NCBI GenBank assembly: GCA_963971405.1
Contig: OZ020492.1
Location: 17,142,204 to 17,206,203, forward strand
Direction of reading: 5' to 3'
Length of the DNA: 64,000 bases
DNA from: Psococerastis gibbosa
Lineage: Eukaryota; Arthropoda; Insecta; Psocodea; Psocidae
The notes beneath the pieces are model-generated. The model was given only the letters and a program-made list of their open reading frames with translations. It searched no databases and was not told the origin of the DNA. Positions 42,700 to 53,067 of this stretch are shown here, piece after piece (within the stretch, counting starts at the first letter, position 1; each line of letters begins with the position of its first letter). A program made the translations under genes and the position numbers.

Positions 42700-43135
42700 A
42701 AAAGCATAAGTGTTCCGCCGCCAACGCCTAGCATATACAATAATGAACAACAATTATTAATTTATATATATGTACATAAAATATATATTGATATGTATGT
42801 TGACAAAAAATGTGTAGCTATAGGACATAGCTTATGGAAACAGTCCTTTTTATAGATACTTTACTTGCAGCAACCTGTAAAAAACATGAGCATACATTAT
42901 ACAGCTGTGCTCGTTGGCCTCAGTGAACGTGAACATGATAGAAATGGCTAGACAGTTACTGGTCACATGGGATTTGGAAATTGTGCGAGGCGGTTATTGA
43001 GTTGCTGGTGAAAGCCGTAGGGTCCTGTCGCGCTGTGTCATCCCGCCACCCATTGTAAAATAATAAAAAAATTATTCAAGTGAGTGACTGCAACCAAGTG
43101 GTTCAGAAATGTCACGTCTGGGCGGGACGTACTGT
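42700..43135. other. Unannotated stretch
   Basis: TTTATATATATGTACATAAAATATATATTG-like AT patch near 42760. Nothing else recognised. Confidence 0.3.
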
Positions 43136-43137
43136 TA

Positions 43138-43256
43138 CCAGGACGTGCAGAGTAGAGGTACGGACTGTGACTTTCACCCGAGAGGTTGTTAGTTCGAGCC
43201 GCACACTGGCTACATTTTCTGGTCATGCTTCGGAGGGCATGTAAAATAGGCAGATC
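43138..43256 (+). repeat. SINE-A, 3' truncated
   Basis: CCAGGACGTGCAGAGTAGAG, TTCACCCGAGAGGTTGTTAG, TTCGAGCCGCACACTGG and ATGCTTCGGAGGGCATGTAA. No tail. Confidence 0.8.
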
Positions 43257-43423
43257 CATTATGACTTGAAAATTGATATTATAATATGATTTGGAAGTAC
43301 GCGTTCAGAACGACTTGATTTATCCAACGCCCGAACGTGGTAGTTCAACCATTCGTCGCCGAGCTTCCCAATAGCGGTTCACCAAGTCATCGTTCGGGTA
43401 GGTGAGAACGACCACGGCCAACC

Positions 43424-43486
43424 ATCCCGGATTCTACTGATTCGTCACGTAACTCCGGTCGCGGAAGCCTTTGCAATTATATCCCT
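43424..43486 (+). repeat. Fragment shared with the inverted repeat at 27766
   Basis: TCCCGGATTCTACTGATTCG then ACTCCGGTCGCGGAAGCCTT and TTGCAATTATA, matching 27893-27955. Confidence 0.6.
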
Positions 43487-43494
43487 CTCTTACC

Positions 43495-43718
43495 GTCAGG
43501 ACATGTAGCGTAGTGGTACGGACTCTGACTTTCACCCGAAAGGTTGTTGGTTCGAGTCCCACACTACCTAAATTTTTTGGCCATGCTTCGGAGGGCATGT
43601 AAAGCAGGCGGTCCCGGGCCATCCTAGTTGAGTGTAAGAGAGGGCTTTATAGTCCTAACTCCGCTAGTTTGGCTTAGTATTAGAAACAATAGAAAGTCCT
43701 TATTTATTTATTTAGTTG
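43495..43718 (+). repeat. SINE-A, full length, consensus-like
   Basis: GTCAGGACATGTAGCGTAGT, TTCACCCGAAAGGTTGTTGG, TTCGAGTCC, CATGCTTCGGAGGGCATGTA, GTGTAAGAGAGGGCTTTATA and a TTATTTATTTATTTA tail. The best sense-strand reference copy of the family here. Confidence 0.95.
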
Positions 43719-43724
43719 GAACTG

Positions 43725-43815
43725 CACGGGACCACCTGCTAAACATAGCCTCTGAAGCAGGCCACCGCTAGGGTGGTCTCATGTATATTAAAGCCATTAT
43801 TTATTTATTTAAGTG
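43725..43815 (+). repeat. SINE-A-related 3' variant
   Basis: ACGGGACCACCTGCTAAACA followed by GCTAGGGTGGTCTCATGTA and a CATTATTTATTTATTTA tail. The same 3' variant flanks MITE-K at 16.5 kb. Confidence 0.5.
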
Positions 43816-44304
43816 CGGGCTCGAGCAAAGGAACTTCCGAGGGCGAGTACGAGTCCTTCAAAATTATAAACGCAACTCAGAGAAATGCCAAAATATATTG
43901 ACATTAAACTCTTTGCACTTTCAAAATTGAGGAAGATGAAAATTTAACCAGGGGAAGCAGTCTTGTTAAAAATGACAAAAAGCATTCTAAGCTCTACTGG
44001 GCATGATGGTTCTAGAAGATTTCCCAGTGGAGTTCAAGTCCCATTGGTTTTTTTTTGGAGCTAAAAATGAGGTTGAGAACAGTCCTCAGAATGGGAAGAT
44101 TACAAAAGGGGGAAGGAGACAGAAAAGGGTATGGGGCAGGGAGAAGAGGATCGTACATGATGTGGGGCATATTACAGGTCTTTGTTTGCGTTAATCAAAA
44201 ATAATATTGGCAAGTACACAGCATTTTTCTCGGGTTTCCCTTTATTCACCGGTTTTCTATTTACTGAGTACGATCTGCACGATTACACCTCAGTTCTTGA
44301 CTAA

Positions 44305-44555
44305 GACCCGTTACACACGGGCGATTCTCCCAGTCGCGGTTTGCCGTCGTTTTTCCATTGTAGGGATTAGGGCTTGGTGAATGGTCGTTGCAAAACCAAA
44401 GAGTCTAATTCTGAAGATTTCTTGGCCTGGCTTGCCTAGGGGAAACCCTTGTACTTTTGTGCGGTCGGCTTCACGCCGAAATCGACAAGAAAGACGTCGG
44501 CTAATCGCGACTGCGAAAAGCGTCCGTTTGTTTGAATGCAATAGGCTTAACAGAA
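44305..44555. mobile_element. Possible degraded terminal-inverted-repeat element
   Basis: CACACGGGCGATTCTCCCAG with CGCGGTTTGCCGTCG at 44313 is imperfectly mirrored by the inverse of CGACGTCGGCTAATCGCG-like sequence at 44490-44530. The interior is open on both strands but unrecognised. Confidence 0.35.
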
Positions 44556-44582
44556 AATTTGATTGAAATGCCATTTTGTAGT

Positions 44583-44797
44583 CGGGACATGTATAAAGTA
44601 GTGTTAGGGACTCTGACTACCACCCGAAAGGTTGTTTGTTCGAGTCTTGCACTTCCTACGTTTTCTGGCCATGCTTCGGAGGGAATGTAAAGTAGGCGGT
44701 CCCAGGCCTTCCTAGTGTTGAGTGTAAGAGAGGGCTATATAGCCCTAACTCTGCTAGGTTAGCTTAGTAATAGAACAAAATGTCCTTATTTATTTAT
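44583..44797 (+). repeat. SINE-A, full length, diverged head
   Basis: GGACATGTATAAAGTAGTGT, CACCCGAAAGGTTG, TTCGAGTCTTGCACTTCC, CATGCTTCGGAGGGAATGTA, TTATTTATTTATAAA tail. Confidence 0.85.
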
Positions 44798-44799
44798 AA

Positions 44800-45760
44800 A
44801 TATTGGTCGTCCCGGGATCTACAACTTTCATCAACCAAATCTCTATAACGTACGTAGCAAATTATTTCAGAACTTTGGATTTCTCCATAAAAATACTGGT
44901 AGGAAAAAGAATCCGGTTTGTTGGGTCGTCTTCAGTGTCTATAGTTACACATAGTCTACGTATTGCCACTGCAGGTGCTGCAGTTGGAAGTATGCTTTCA
45001 TATTGGCCCATCAGCCTGGATTCTATTGCCTCCTTGCCTGAAAGCCTCTTAAATTATGTGACAAGAAAGTTAGTATTTTGCAGATGAAAGGTAGCAGCAT
45101 ACCATATGAGGTACCGGCTTCGGCCTTCGAACACCTCTCCACAACAGCAGGGGAGAAGTCCGTCGGTTAGAAGTCGAATTATATAAGCCTATAAAAATTT
45201 CCTAGAATTCCAAAAGTTTTATATTTGTAAAACAGAAATTAGTGCTAAGAATTTTAGAAGCACATAGAAATAAGATCTTCAGATAGTCTAAAAAATGCTT
45301 TGAAAATAACTTCCGATCCATTTGAGTAACTTGTCATCAAAGAACTACTAGTAGATTCCCAGAAGCCAACAAATGATTTTTGAAAATCTATACAGGAAGA
45401 AACTCTCCACGGGAAATTCATCAGAAGGAAATAAGGTTCACTGAAACTTCAAAATTTGTTTCCGAAATTCCCCCGGAAGGGAAAAAGAGATCTGATATGT
45501 ACGTATACACACATGGGAGTCTGACCCTTTGTGGAACCCCTTTTCTTTGAAATCATGGGCTATGCTCCTAACTTAATTTTAATAGAACATTGGATTACAA
45601 ACTATCTTGCTGACCTATTTGCCATTTAAAGGCTCGATAATTGAAAGCCAAAGTTGCGAAAGGGTCCTAGAAGCAATTTTGCGTAGCTTATGGAAACATA
45701 GAGTACTTCTTACTAGGACTTGACTCGCAGCAACTTGCCCAAAACAAACAATCTGAAGTA
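44800..45760. other. Unannotated stretch
   Basis: GCCTGGATTCTATTGCCTCC at 45015 weakly resembles the 27890 and 43424 repeat. No exon recognised. Confidence 0.3.
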
Positions 45761-45765
45761 AATAA

Positions 45766-45966
45766 AAGTAAATAAATAAGGACTTTTTGTTATATTACTA
45801 AGGCAACCTAGCGGAGTTAGGGCTATAAGCTATCTCTTACACTCGTCGGTGAACACAGGAGAATATTTCCTCGCTGATCTATACTGGCTTGCGCGACACC
45901 GAATGGCAGAGATGCCAAGAGTGGGCATTGGATAATAATAATAATCTCTTACACTCAACTAGGAAA
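45766..45966 (-). repeat. SINE-A 3' part, split by a LINE fragment
   Basis: GTAAATAAATAAGGACTTTT, GGCAACCTAGCGGAGTTAGG to ATCTCTTACACTC lies left of the insert, and ATCTCTTACACTCAACTAGG lies right of it. Confidence 0.85.
45845..45943 (+). pseudogene. LINE 3' scrap with (TAA)n tail, inserted in SINE-A
   Basis: Encodes YWLARHRMAEMPRVGIG and a stop, matching the last residues of the LINE remnant at 48984 (YWLARHRMTQKSRVGVG), then ATAATAATAATA. ATCTCTTACACTC flanks it on both sides (45832-45844 and 45944-45956), a 13-bp duplication expected of target-primed reverse transcription. It is about 99 bp long and severely 5' truncated. The family is the RNase H-bearing non-LTR group described at 48358. 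Confidence 0.9.
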
Positions 45967-46030
45967 GGGGGATCCGGACCCATTGGACCACCCCTTGGGC
46001 ACGGCCATGGGTGCACTCAAGGGTCGGTCA
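45966..46030 (+). repeat. Rep-F 3' part
   Basis: GGGGGATCCGGACCCATTGG, ACCACCCCTTGGGCACGGCC and ATGG, as at 9575 and 51855. Confidence 0.5.
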
Positions 46031-46034
46031 CAGG

Positions 46035-46680
46035 TGACCCATCAACAACCGTGTACATAATAGGGATCAGTATTTGGGGAGAGGTGAGATCTTCGTGGCC
46101 CTTGTGTTGTATGTTGAGACCATAGGCATAGTAAAAGTTTTATTAGCCCCATGGTTGAGACTTGAGGGCTTGAGACCCCTTGGCCCTTATTAGCCCTCAA
46201 GAACGTACAATAGGTACAGCGACGCGGAGGTTTGAATTTGGGGTGGCCAATTGAAGGTCACGTGCACCCCTCGGGTAACGCACCCCTCTAGTTTCTACTT
46301 TGAGCTCTCTAAAACTGTAATAACCGAGTAAACTGGAGGACGATATGCAGGGAGTTGCTGCCAACCAATCGCTAAGATTGTAACCTTAAGAAGAAGGAAA
46401 ACTGTAACGCACGAAGGCTTTGTTGGCGCCATGTTCCATAGTTGAGCCAAATGCCAATGCCCATTCAAAAATCGTGCAAACAACAGAAAATTTGCTATGA
46501 CGGAATCTAGAGTCCCTTGACACCCCGAGGGAATACCAACAAGGTATGTAAAGATAAAGAAGTCTTCATTTATGGTTAGGAAGTACTATACCCTGGGGGC
46601 CCCCTGATTGGTCGAAGAATATAGGCTTTGCTAATGGGGACCACATTTCGTTGAATGGATAAATGGCACCTGAAATACAA
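46035..46680. other. Unannotated stretch
   Basis: Nothing recognised. Confidence 0.35.
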
Positions 46681-46681
46681 A

Positions 46682-47645
46682 GAACCGGCACGAGTGAACC
46701 CGTACCGATTTATCAATTAGTATAGGTACCGATAGATAATATGAGTAGTTCTATTGTAAATAATTGGCCTTGGGTTATATTTCGGGTGCCTAAACTTTCC
46801 CTATCCCAAAGCACTTAATTGATCGATGGGACGATTGCATAGTCTAGAATGGGAAGACCAATATAAGACAACACAGTAATAATGGCAGGGTATCATGGGC
46901 GGATTTGAGGGGGATCAGGGGGTCTGGACCCCCCCAAATTAAATGAACTTACACTGGATAATATGGGTTTACAGTGGAAATTAAAAATAATGATGTTTTT
47001 TAATGTTATATTCCACTGAATCTGCCCGCTGAACCCCCCCTAAATTGGAGGCAAAATCCGCCCTTGCAGGGTGTGCAATGTATTGGGGCATGAAAACCCC
47101 AAACCTTCGCTTAGGCAACCTGTTCGGTTTTGTAACTCTATAAAGCACCAAAAACATGTCAAAAGTAAGAAAAAATCTATAGAAAGGTTCCACAGAAAAC
47201 ATGTTTTTTACTAATGTTTCATGAAAATAGAGTTTTTTATTATATTTGGTTTGCCCTCAGAACTACACTTGACACTATCAGCTATCTAATTGGGTTTGTT
47301 AATTTTGTTAATAACGACTACATTATATGTGAATATACAAAGAAATAGTTAGAGTCGTTTTAGGGATAAAGTTTTTTAGCCTTATTTTTTGGCGTTCTTG
47401 GAGGGTAAAACCCGCCGAAATTGGGTTAGCCCTGTAAAGAAAAGTTCTATCGAGATGTGATTTTTATGAACCTACAATAAAAGCTAAATTTTATCAAAAT
47501 CCAACGAGTAGTTTGCCCACAAATCGGTGTATAGACAGAGATTTCGTAAAAAACACTTTATTGGGTTCCTGTGACCGCAAAACGTGTAAATCCGTTGCAA
47601 TCTCGCGATCGAAAATTTCTACCATCACAAACAAAGCTTTCTACT
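46682..47645 (-). mobile_element. HINE-E variant copy 8, split by a small hAT
   Basis: On the minus strand the 3' end reads GTGCCGGTTC at 46682. Family words TAACGACTACATTATATGTG-like at 47320 and CGAAAATTTCTACCATCAC at 47610 follow in order. The 5' sub-terminal repeat is nearly lost. Confidence 0.7.
46894..47066. mobile_element. hAT-type MITE (173 bp) inside HINE-E
   Basis: Ends CATGGGCGGATTTG and, read inversely, CAAGGGCGGATTTTG. Flanks CAGGGTAT and CAGGGTGT match at 7 of 8. It interrupts the HINE-E segment normally reading AATGGCAGGGCACGCAATG. Confidence 0.75.
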
Positions 47646-47688
47646 AAAATAAGAGATTAAATAAGAAAGTGAAAATGGGATGTGTATC

Positions 47689-47922
47689 CAGGCGGAGCCG
47701 CCCCCCCCCCCCCCCCCATTAGGTTCCTCAAAATGCGTATAACCCCACTATTTCAGTCTTATTTTTCACAAATTTTCTCCCCCTTGTGCTCCATTGTATT
47801 AATTACCTATAATATAGAACCCTTATTGCTCTGAAAATGAGTAAAACCCCAATATTTCAGCCCTGTTTTTCAAATTTTTTAATTTTAGCCCCCTCCTTGG
47901 TCTCATTCTAGATCCGCGCCTG
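47689..47922. mobile_element. hAT-type MITE (234 bp) with perfect 8-bp duplication
   Basis: TGTGTATC flanks both sides (47681 and 47923). Ends CAGGCGGAGCCG and, read inversely, CAGGCGCGGATCTAG. The interior carries a C tract (47701) and two units with AAAATGCGTA or AAAATGAGTA and ATTTCAG, shared with 5828-6396. Confidence 0.8.
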
Positions 47923-47934
47923 TGTGTATCGTAA

Positions 47935-48357
47935 AGATACATGGCAGAACTGAAGCTTTTGTATTGCAGGAAACATTTTATTATTCATTTATTATACGTT
48001 CATTCATCTTTTGAACTTTCAACTGTTTGAATAAGCTGCATAGCTGGAGAGTTACCAGATTTCAGAAAGCTCAATTCCTGACACCTGAACGAAAGTGTCA
48101 TTGTAGATAGTGTAAAGTTCCTTCTGAAGAGGCATATTATAAACGAATCCAGTGTAAATTTATGCATTTCACTGTTGAATACTGCTGTGCTAGAATTAAA
48201 ATAAATAAAAATGCAATATTATATTTTATAATGTCATAAGTTCCTGCCAAATTTTGAATTAAAGTTAAAGCGCGAAAAATTTTTTCATTTCAGTATTTGT
48301 CATTTCAGTCTTTATTTCACATTTTTAACGTTACGAAATCCATTTTTATTTATTTAT
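47935..48357. other. Unannotated AT-rich stretch
   Basis: No recognised feature. TTTATTTATTTATAG directly precedes the LINE homology and resembles a 3' splice site by chance or design. Confidence 0.35.
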
Positions 48358-49002
48358 AGCAAAGCTGTCTTTCTGGTCGACTCACATGCTGCTGTTCTCG
48401 CGGTGACAGGAAACAATGACACTGACTGCAGCCGCACCCTCCAATGCCGTCGATCACTTAACGAAATGTGCAAGAGCTCTTGGACAATCGCGGTACAATG
48501 GGTACCGAGTCACGTGGGCCTCGTCGGTAACGAAAAAGCGGATATTCTTGCGAAAATTGGAAACACACTACCGCAACCTAAAGTACCAGCAAGCCTTACC
48601 TCTGCTAAAAACACCATAAACTTGAAATGCAGCCAAAAGACCAAGGAGCAACACATATTGGCCGCCGCAGGGAAGTCATGGGAGAGACTGGCCACAGTTG
48701 GACCCATTGACAGAAGCCTACCCAGGCAAGTTGCCGTGGCAGCATTTCGAGCAATTACCGGACATGACTATCTAGCAGCTCACCTCCAGAGAATTGGGGT
48801 GTCGGCCTCCGGCGAGTGCACCATGTGTGGTCACCATTCAATGGTCGCAGAACATCTCAACTCCTGCCCTGGGCTTGCGGACGTTAGGGAGGAATCCACC
48901 CTCCAGGGCCCGCATCACTTCTCATCGCTCTACTGGCTGGCGCGGCACCGCATGACTCAAAAGTCAAGAGTGGGCGTTGGATAAACTAAACTAAACTAAC
49001 TA
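48358..49002 (+). pseudogene. 5'-truncated non-LTR retrotransposon: RNase H and C-terminal zinc-finger-like region
   Basis: The open frame (in-frame ATG at 48403, open from further upstream, stop at 48982) is the C-terminus of a LINE ORF2. KAVFLVDSHAAVLAV gives the second-strand Asp region of RNase H. IAVQWVPSHVGLVGNEKAD gives the conserved His and final Asp motif. The C-terminal C-x2-C-x8-H-x3-C (CTMCGHHSMVAEHLNSC) is the post-RNase H zinc-binding-like motif seen in such elements. The first two RNase H catalytic residues, the RT and the endonuclease are missing, so no activity is expected although the frame is intact for about 200 codons. It ends in TAAACTAAACTAAACTAAC, a short tail. An RNase H domain and TAA-type tails suggest the I or a related clade (inference). 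The ATG at 48403 is probably not a real start. Confidence 0.85.
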
Positions 49003-49005
49003 TTT

Positions 49006-49525
49006 TTATTTATTTGCATGCTTCTCGTAAAATTCCCGACATTCACCCGGCCATTCCTGACGGCTGTCTGAATCCCTTACTGCCAGGGCGAATCCCTGAT
49101 GTCTGGTAAGTGGTAACCCTAAGCATAGTGGACAACCAACCGCATAAGAAAGTGTAACACTGAGGCATTTCCTGATCCCGATCCGCCCTATTAGCAAATT
49201 AAGTATATCAGAAGTTTATGGGGTGTGTAGGAGGTTTGACGCCGCGCCGTACAGCGAGAAGAGCGAGAGAACCTGACAATCGAGCGAGAACCTGACAATC
49301 CCTCCATCAACACTTCAGAAGTATTAGTATATCAGAAGTTAAGGAGGTCTCGTTTCTCATTTTATCATAATAAAGATAGATACAAAATTCATCACTTCCA
49401 CAATAATATTACTCTTACTTTATCCTCTTTTTATCGGTTTCGTCATAGAAAAAGATTGCCTATCAAGACCTTACCCAGAAGAAATTTGTTTCACTTCAAA
49501 ACAATCCTTGGTGGGAGCACTCGTA
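49006..49525. other. Unannotated stretch with short direct repeats
   Basis: GAGCGAGAGAACCTGACAAT and CGAGCGAGAACCTGACAATC are adjacent at 49261. TATCAGAAGTT recurs at 49206 and 49331. No gene seen. Confidence 0.35.
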
Positions 49526-49757
49526 TCTGTACTTGGTTAAGTCATGCTTTCGCCTGTTTCATTGTGTCAATGGTAAGCTTGTCTAAGCTTCTTCATTATC
49601 GCTTGTAGCCGGCGTAGGTTGACATCGAGAACGTATACCAGTTCGGCAATGGCCAAAAATTCATATGGAAACAATACAAATAATGTCCGATATTCATGGG
49701 CATTGGACAAGGGACCTATGAGGCACTAAGTAGACCTGGGTCCATAAAAAGTCCTTC
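49526..49757 (+). repeat. Rep-C, full length
   Basis: TACTTGGTTAAGTCATGCTT to CTGGGTCCATAAAAAGTCCT. A deletion removes GGGGTCGTTG near 49698. Confidence 0.85.
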
Positions 49758-50140
49758 AAAAAAATTACATTGCAAGTTCTGGTGGGAGCAAGTGACTCAA
49801 TAGTCAGTAGTCAATACTCAATAGACTAGTAAAAGTTTAAGAGGGAATAGGACACTCTAGACACCCGCTATCAGTTTTTTCTCAAAAATAAAATGTTACA
49901 CTTTATACATGTCGCGGCCAACCGGGAATTAGTTGCTCATTTCATGAAATCTGCCCCAAACCATATCATGATGTGCCCAAAATGACAATGAAACATTTCA
50001 TGAGATTCTCGAGCATTTCATGAAATGAGTGATTCTACGATATGGCATCATCAATAAAATGTCGGTTTGCCACAACAAACTGATCCCACCAAACCTGCCC
50101 GCTCGACACCTCACTATTTAATGTATTATCATAGAACCCA
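49758..50140. other. Unannotated stretch
   Basis: CATTTCATGAAAT-like palindromic words recur at 49938-50030. Nothing else recognised. Confidence 0.35.
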
Positions 50141-50144
50141 GACT

Positions 50145-50531
50145 TCTATCTTCTTTATATATAAAAATTATGTGTCACGTGTTTGTTCGCGATGGACTCC
50201 TAAACTACTGAACCGATTTTAAATTTGATTTGCACACTATGTGCAATTCGACCCAACTTGAAAGTTAGGATAGCTTACATTTCAATTCATAGTCGCAATA
50301 TTATTTTATTACTTGTCTGCATTACATGGTTGCATAATCGCAAATTCACAGGAAAACGTAGATCGCGATTTTCAAAAACCCTGCTGCGGAGCAGTACGCG
50401 GGACGGGATGGGTGAAAAACATGCCCACTGAAAAATGTAATGCAGGCAACGGAGAATGTGGAAAATTGACGGAATCCTTGACACGACATTCATTGACTGT
50501 TAGGTGGTACGAAGTTCGCCGGGTCCACTAG
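50145..50531 (+). mobile_element. Non-autonomous Helitron (~387 bp)
   Basis: The 5' end TCTATCTTCTTTATATATAA is followed by TTTGTTCGCGATGGACTCC and AAACTACTGAACCGATTTTA. The 3' end is ACGAAGTTCGCCGGGTCCAC then CTAG, followed by T. A TC start, a CTAG end next to T, and a small GC-rich hairpin before the end are canonical Helitron features. These particular end sequences resemble insect Helitrons from memory of the family. No Rep/helicase, so it depends on another copy. Confidence 0.8.
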
Positions 50532-50549
50532 TATATATATGTGACATTC

Positions 50550-50612
50550 ACTTCCCGCCAAATGAATTTTTTATTTATTTTGGGCCACCTGCCACGTCTC
50601 CTATGACCAGTC
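50550..50612 (+). repeat. Rep-N copy 2
   Basis: CACTTCCCGCCAAATGAATT to GCCACGTCTCCTATGACCAG. Confidence 0.6.
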
Positions 50613-51774
50613 ACTAGGGGTATTCACTGTGTTGCGTTTATCCAAAGGGAAAGGAGGAGATTGAGGTAAGATGAAAGAATAGAACTCCAGTTTTTCTATT
50701 AGAAAAATGATGCCAAAAGAAACCGGTTTCCCTAACATTTCCACTTTACCTGCACTTGGAGAATCGAAAACGGTCATATATTGAGTGATATATAGTGATA
50801 GTTTTTCTTTTCATTTCATTTCTCATTACACACTGTATTTCACAATGTAAAGAAACATTTTATCTAAATTATGACTCTGAAATCAACATCTCCTGCTGTT
50901 AAATTCGATTTTGTCCAAACAGCGATTAATAGGTGATTCCCTCGTAAGAGCATGCGCTATGCACTCAAAAAAAGTCTGTGATGTGACGTCACACTCCCAC
51001 CCCCTTCAAAAAAAGACTGGTCGGTTTAAAAAGCACGGTGAATGATGTGACGCTTCACTGGAACCAATATTGAGTGTTGATATTCAGCTAAAAGGAGGGT
51101 TTGGGGAAGGGGGGGGGGGGCGAGGAGGTGACTCCAGCCTCTCAAATTAGATTGGACTTCTCAGGGGGGGGGGGACTTCACCCTCACCTCCGCTCCCCCA
51201 TCCGTTGCAGATGCCACACTCAAATCAACTTTGGATTTTCTTCTGATTTTCCTCGGAATATTTCGGTTCTCATCATGCTTCCTTTTGACCTCTTTCGGTG
51301 TTTTTGCTTTTATTTACAATGAGCCGGCGTTGAATTGGCAAGCTTAATAATGGGGTAACCACGTTACGCATAATTTATGAATATCCAATTCATCAATTAA
51401 ATCATTATCATTATCAACATTACTATATCATCATTAATTGCTAATGAGATTATCGACCATGTTTTTATTTTTTATATTTTTTTTAAATTACGCCATAGCA
51501 TATGGCTTCCGCCATCAGCTCATCCAATACAACACATAATCTGGTGAACCTCTGCTCAGCAGGGCACGTCTTAAGGTGTTTTCGGTCCATCTCTTCCCGG
51601 GTGTCGGACAGAGGGCAGAAAGGTTCCGCTGCTACACCTAAATACGTTGGAGGTGTTTTTGAAGGTAGTCATGACCCGCTGTCAACCTAAATTTTGCCAC
51701 TGATTGGTATCTGGGTAGGTTCTTTGGCGTCCTGTCTTTCTTCTGCACTAGTTTCTCCCACGGATTTCCCAAAT
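50613..51774. other. Unannotated stretch
   Basis: G tracts at 51109 and 51163. No convincing exon. Confidence 0.35.
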
Positions 51775-51905
51775 GTGGTCCCAAAAATTATTTAACGTAA
51801 TGAATTAATGGATAAATTCTTCAAACCATTTAGGTTTACATACAAAAATTCATTTCGGGGGGGGGGGTCTGGACCCCATGGACTACCCCCTGGGCACGGT
51901 TATGC
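51775..51905 (+). repeat. Rep-F copy 3
   Basis: AACGTAATGAATTAATGGAT, GGTTTACATACAAAA, a G tract, TCTGGACCCCATGGACTACC and CTGGGCACGGTTATG. Confidence 0.65.
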
Positions 51906-52052
51906 CCAGCGGCGTCGGTCCTGTGAGCCTTCGCGCACTTGGCTCGAAAGAATTCATTGGTAAACCACTTAGAGTCACCACTTACAGTCACCATGTACTA
52001 TTCTACTATTCCATGTACTTATCTATTTCTACTTATATCTGTGCTAATCGAT

Positions 52053-52091
52053 AAATAGGACAGCATGTACGGGCTTACTAGTACCGGTTCT
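52053..52091 (+). mobile_element. HINE-E variant 3' end
   Basis: ATAAATAGGACAGC then ATGTACGGGCTTACTAGTAC and CGGTTC, followed by TT. It carries the variant sub-terminal repeat and a 3' palindrome different from the main subfamily. Confidence 0.6.
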
Positions 52092-52127
52092 TTAAAACTA
52101 ATTTTCAAAGAAGGGTTAATAGTGCCC

Positions 52128-52322
52128 ATACTCGGTTAAGTTACAATTTGTAAATGGTAAGCTTGTCCCAGCGTGTAGCTGTAGCTGGTGTAGGTTGACA
52201 TGGAGGAAATGGACCAGTTTATCAACGCAACGACCAAAAACTCCATACCAACAATATCCAGAATATTATTGGGGTCGTTAGAATTGGGAACAGGTTCAAT
52301 GGGCCACTACAGGTACAGTACA
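52128..52322 (+). repeat. Rep-C, diverged
   Basis: CATACTCGGTTAAGTTAC, GTAGCTGGTGTAGGTTGACA and TTGGGGTCGTTAGAATTGGG. A further 3' fragment (TTTGGGTCGTTCACATTGAG) follows at 52429-52500. Confidence 0.65.
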
Positions 52323-52504
52323 GTACAGACTTTAGAAAAATCTTAAAAATCGCCCGAATATTGGAGTAAATAAAGACCAATTTTTCTTTCTTCCTTTCCA
52401 GTTTTTGACCAGTTATATTGGAAAATCATTTGGGTCGTTCACATTGAGTAAGAGACTCAATGAGGCACTAGACGTTACCTCCTTAAAAGCCGTTCAAAGA
52501 CATA

Positions 52505-53065
52505 ATAACAAGCCCCAACATTTGTCCGAATTTTGGAATCATTGAAGATCATATTTCATTCTTTTTTGAGGAAGCATTAACAAAAATGAGCGTCGGAAAA
52601 GTCAGCTGAGCTGCGGAGCACACATCGTAATCCCTACCAGAGATGCTCAGCTCTGCTGCAGACAGAGAGGAGATTTTCTTTTTTCTTTCAAAAAGGTCAG
52701 AAGGATTTGTCACCGTCCCAGGTACGATGAGTTCCTAATTGGGCCAACCTTTTATGAGATCTATGGTCAATTCAACATGAATATAATTGGTGACAGTCAG
52801 TTCTAAAATTGTAGGAATTCTTAATCTCTTAATCACCCCTTTGGAGGTCTTGTACGGGTTAGTTGTAAGAGTGGGTGACCCTAAATCCGTCATGTTCCCG
52901 CCTTTTGATGGCTTTTCATTCATGAAGATATCTCGTATGGATTAATTGTAGGAGTGGGCGAAAGGTTCAATGCAAAGCAAAGATTATTATTATTATTTTG
53001 TAATACTATACGACGGAAAAATACAATTAGAACAATTCCAAACCGAGTGGTTTGGCTGAACTACT
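52505..53065. other. Unannotated stretch with a ~30-bp direct repeat
   Basis: TGTACGGGTTAGTTGTAAGA at 52852 and CGTATGGATTAATTGTAGGA at 52933, each followed by GTGGGYGA. (ATT)n at 52986. No gene seen. Confidence 0.4.
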
Positions 53066-53067
53066 TA

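Noticed and set aside
44311-44574. 87-codon frame rich in Arg considered as a gene
   Set aside because: It coincides with a probable terminal-inverted-repeat element and is open on both strands.
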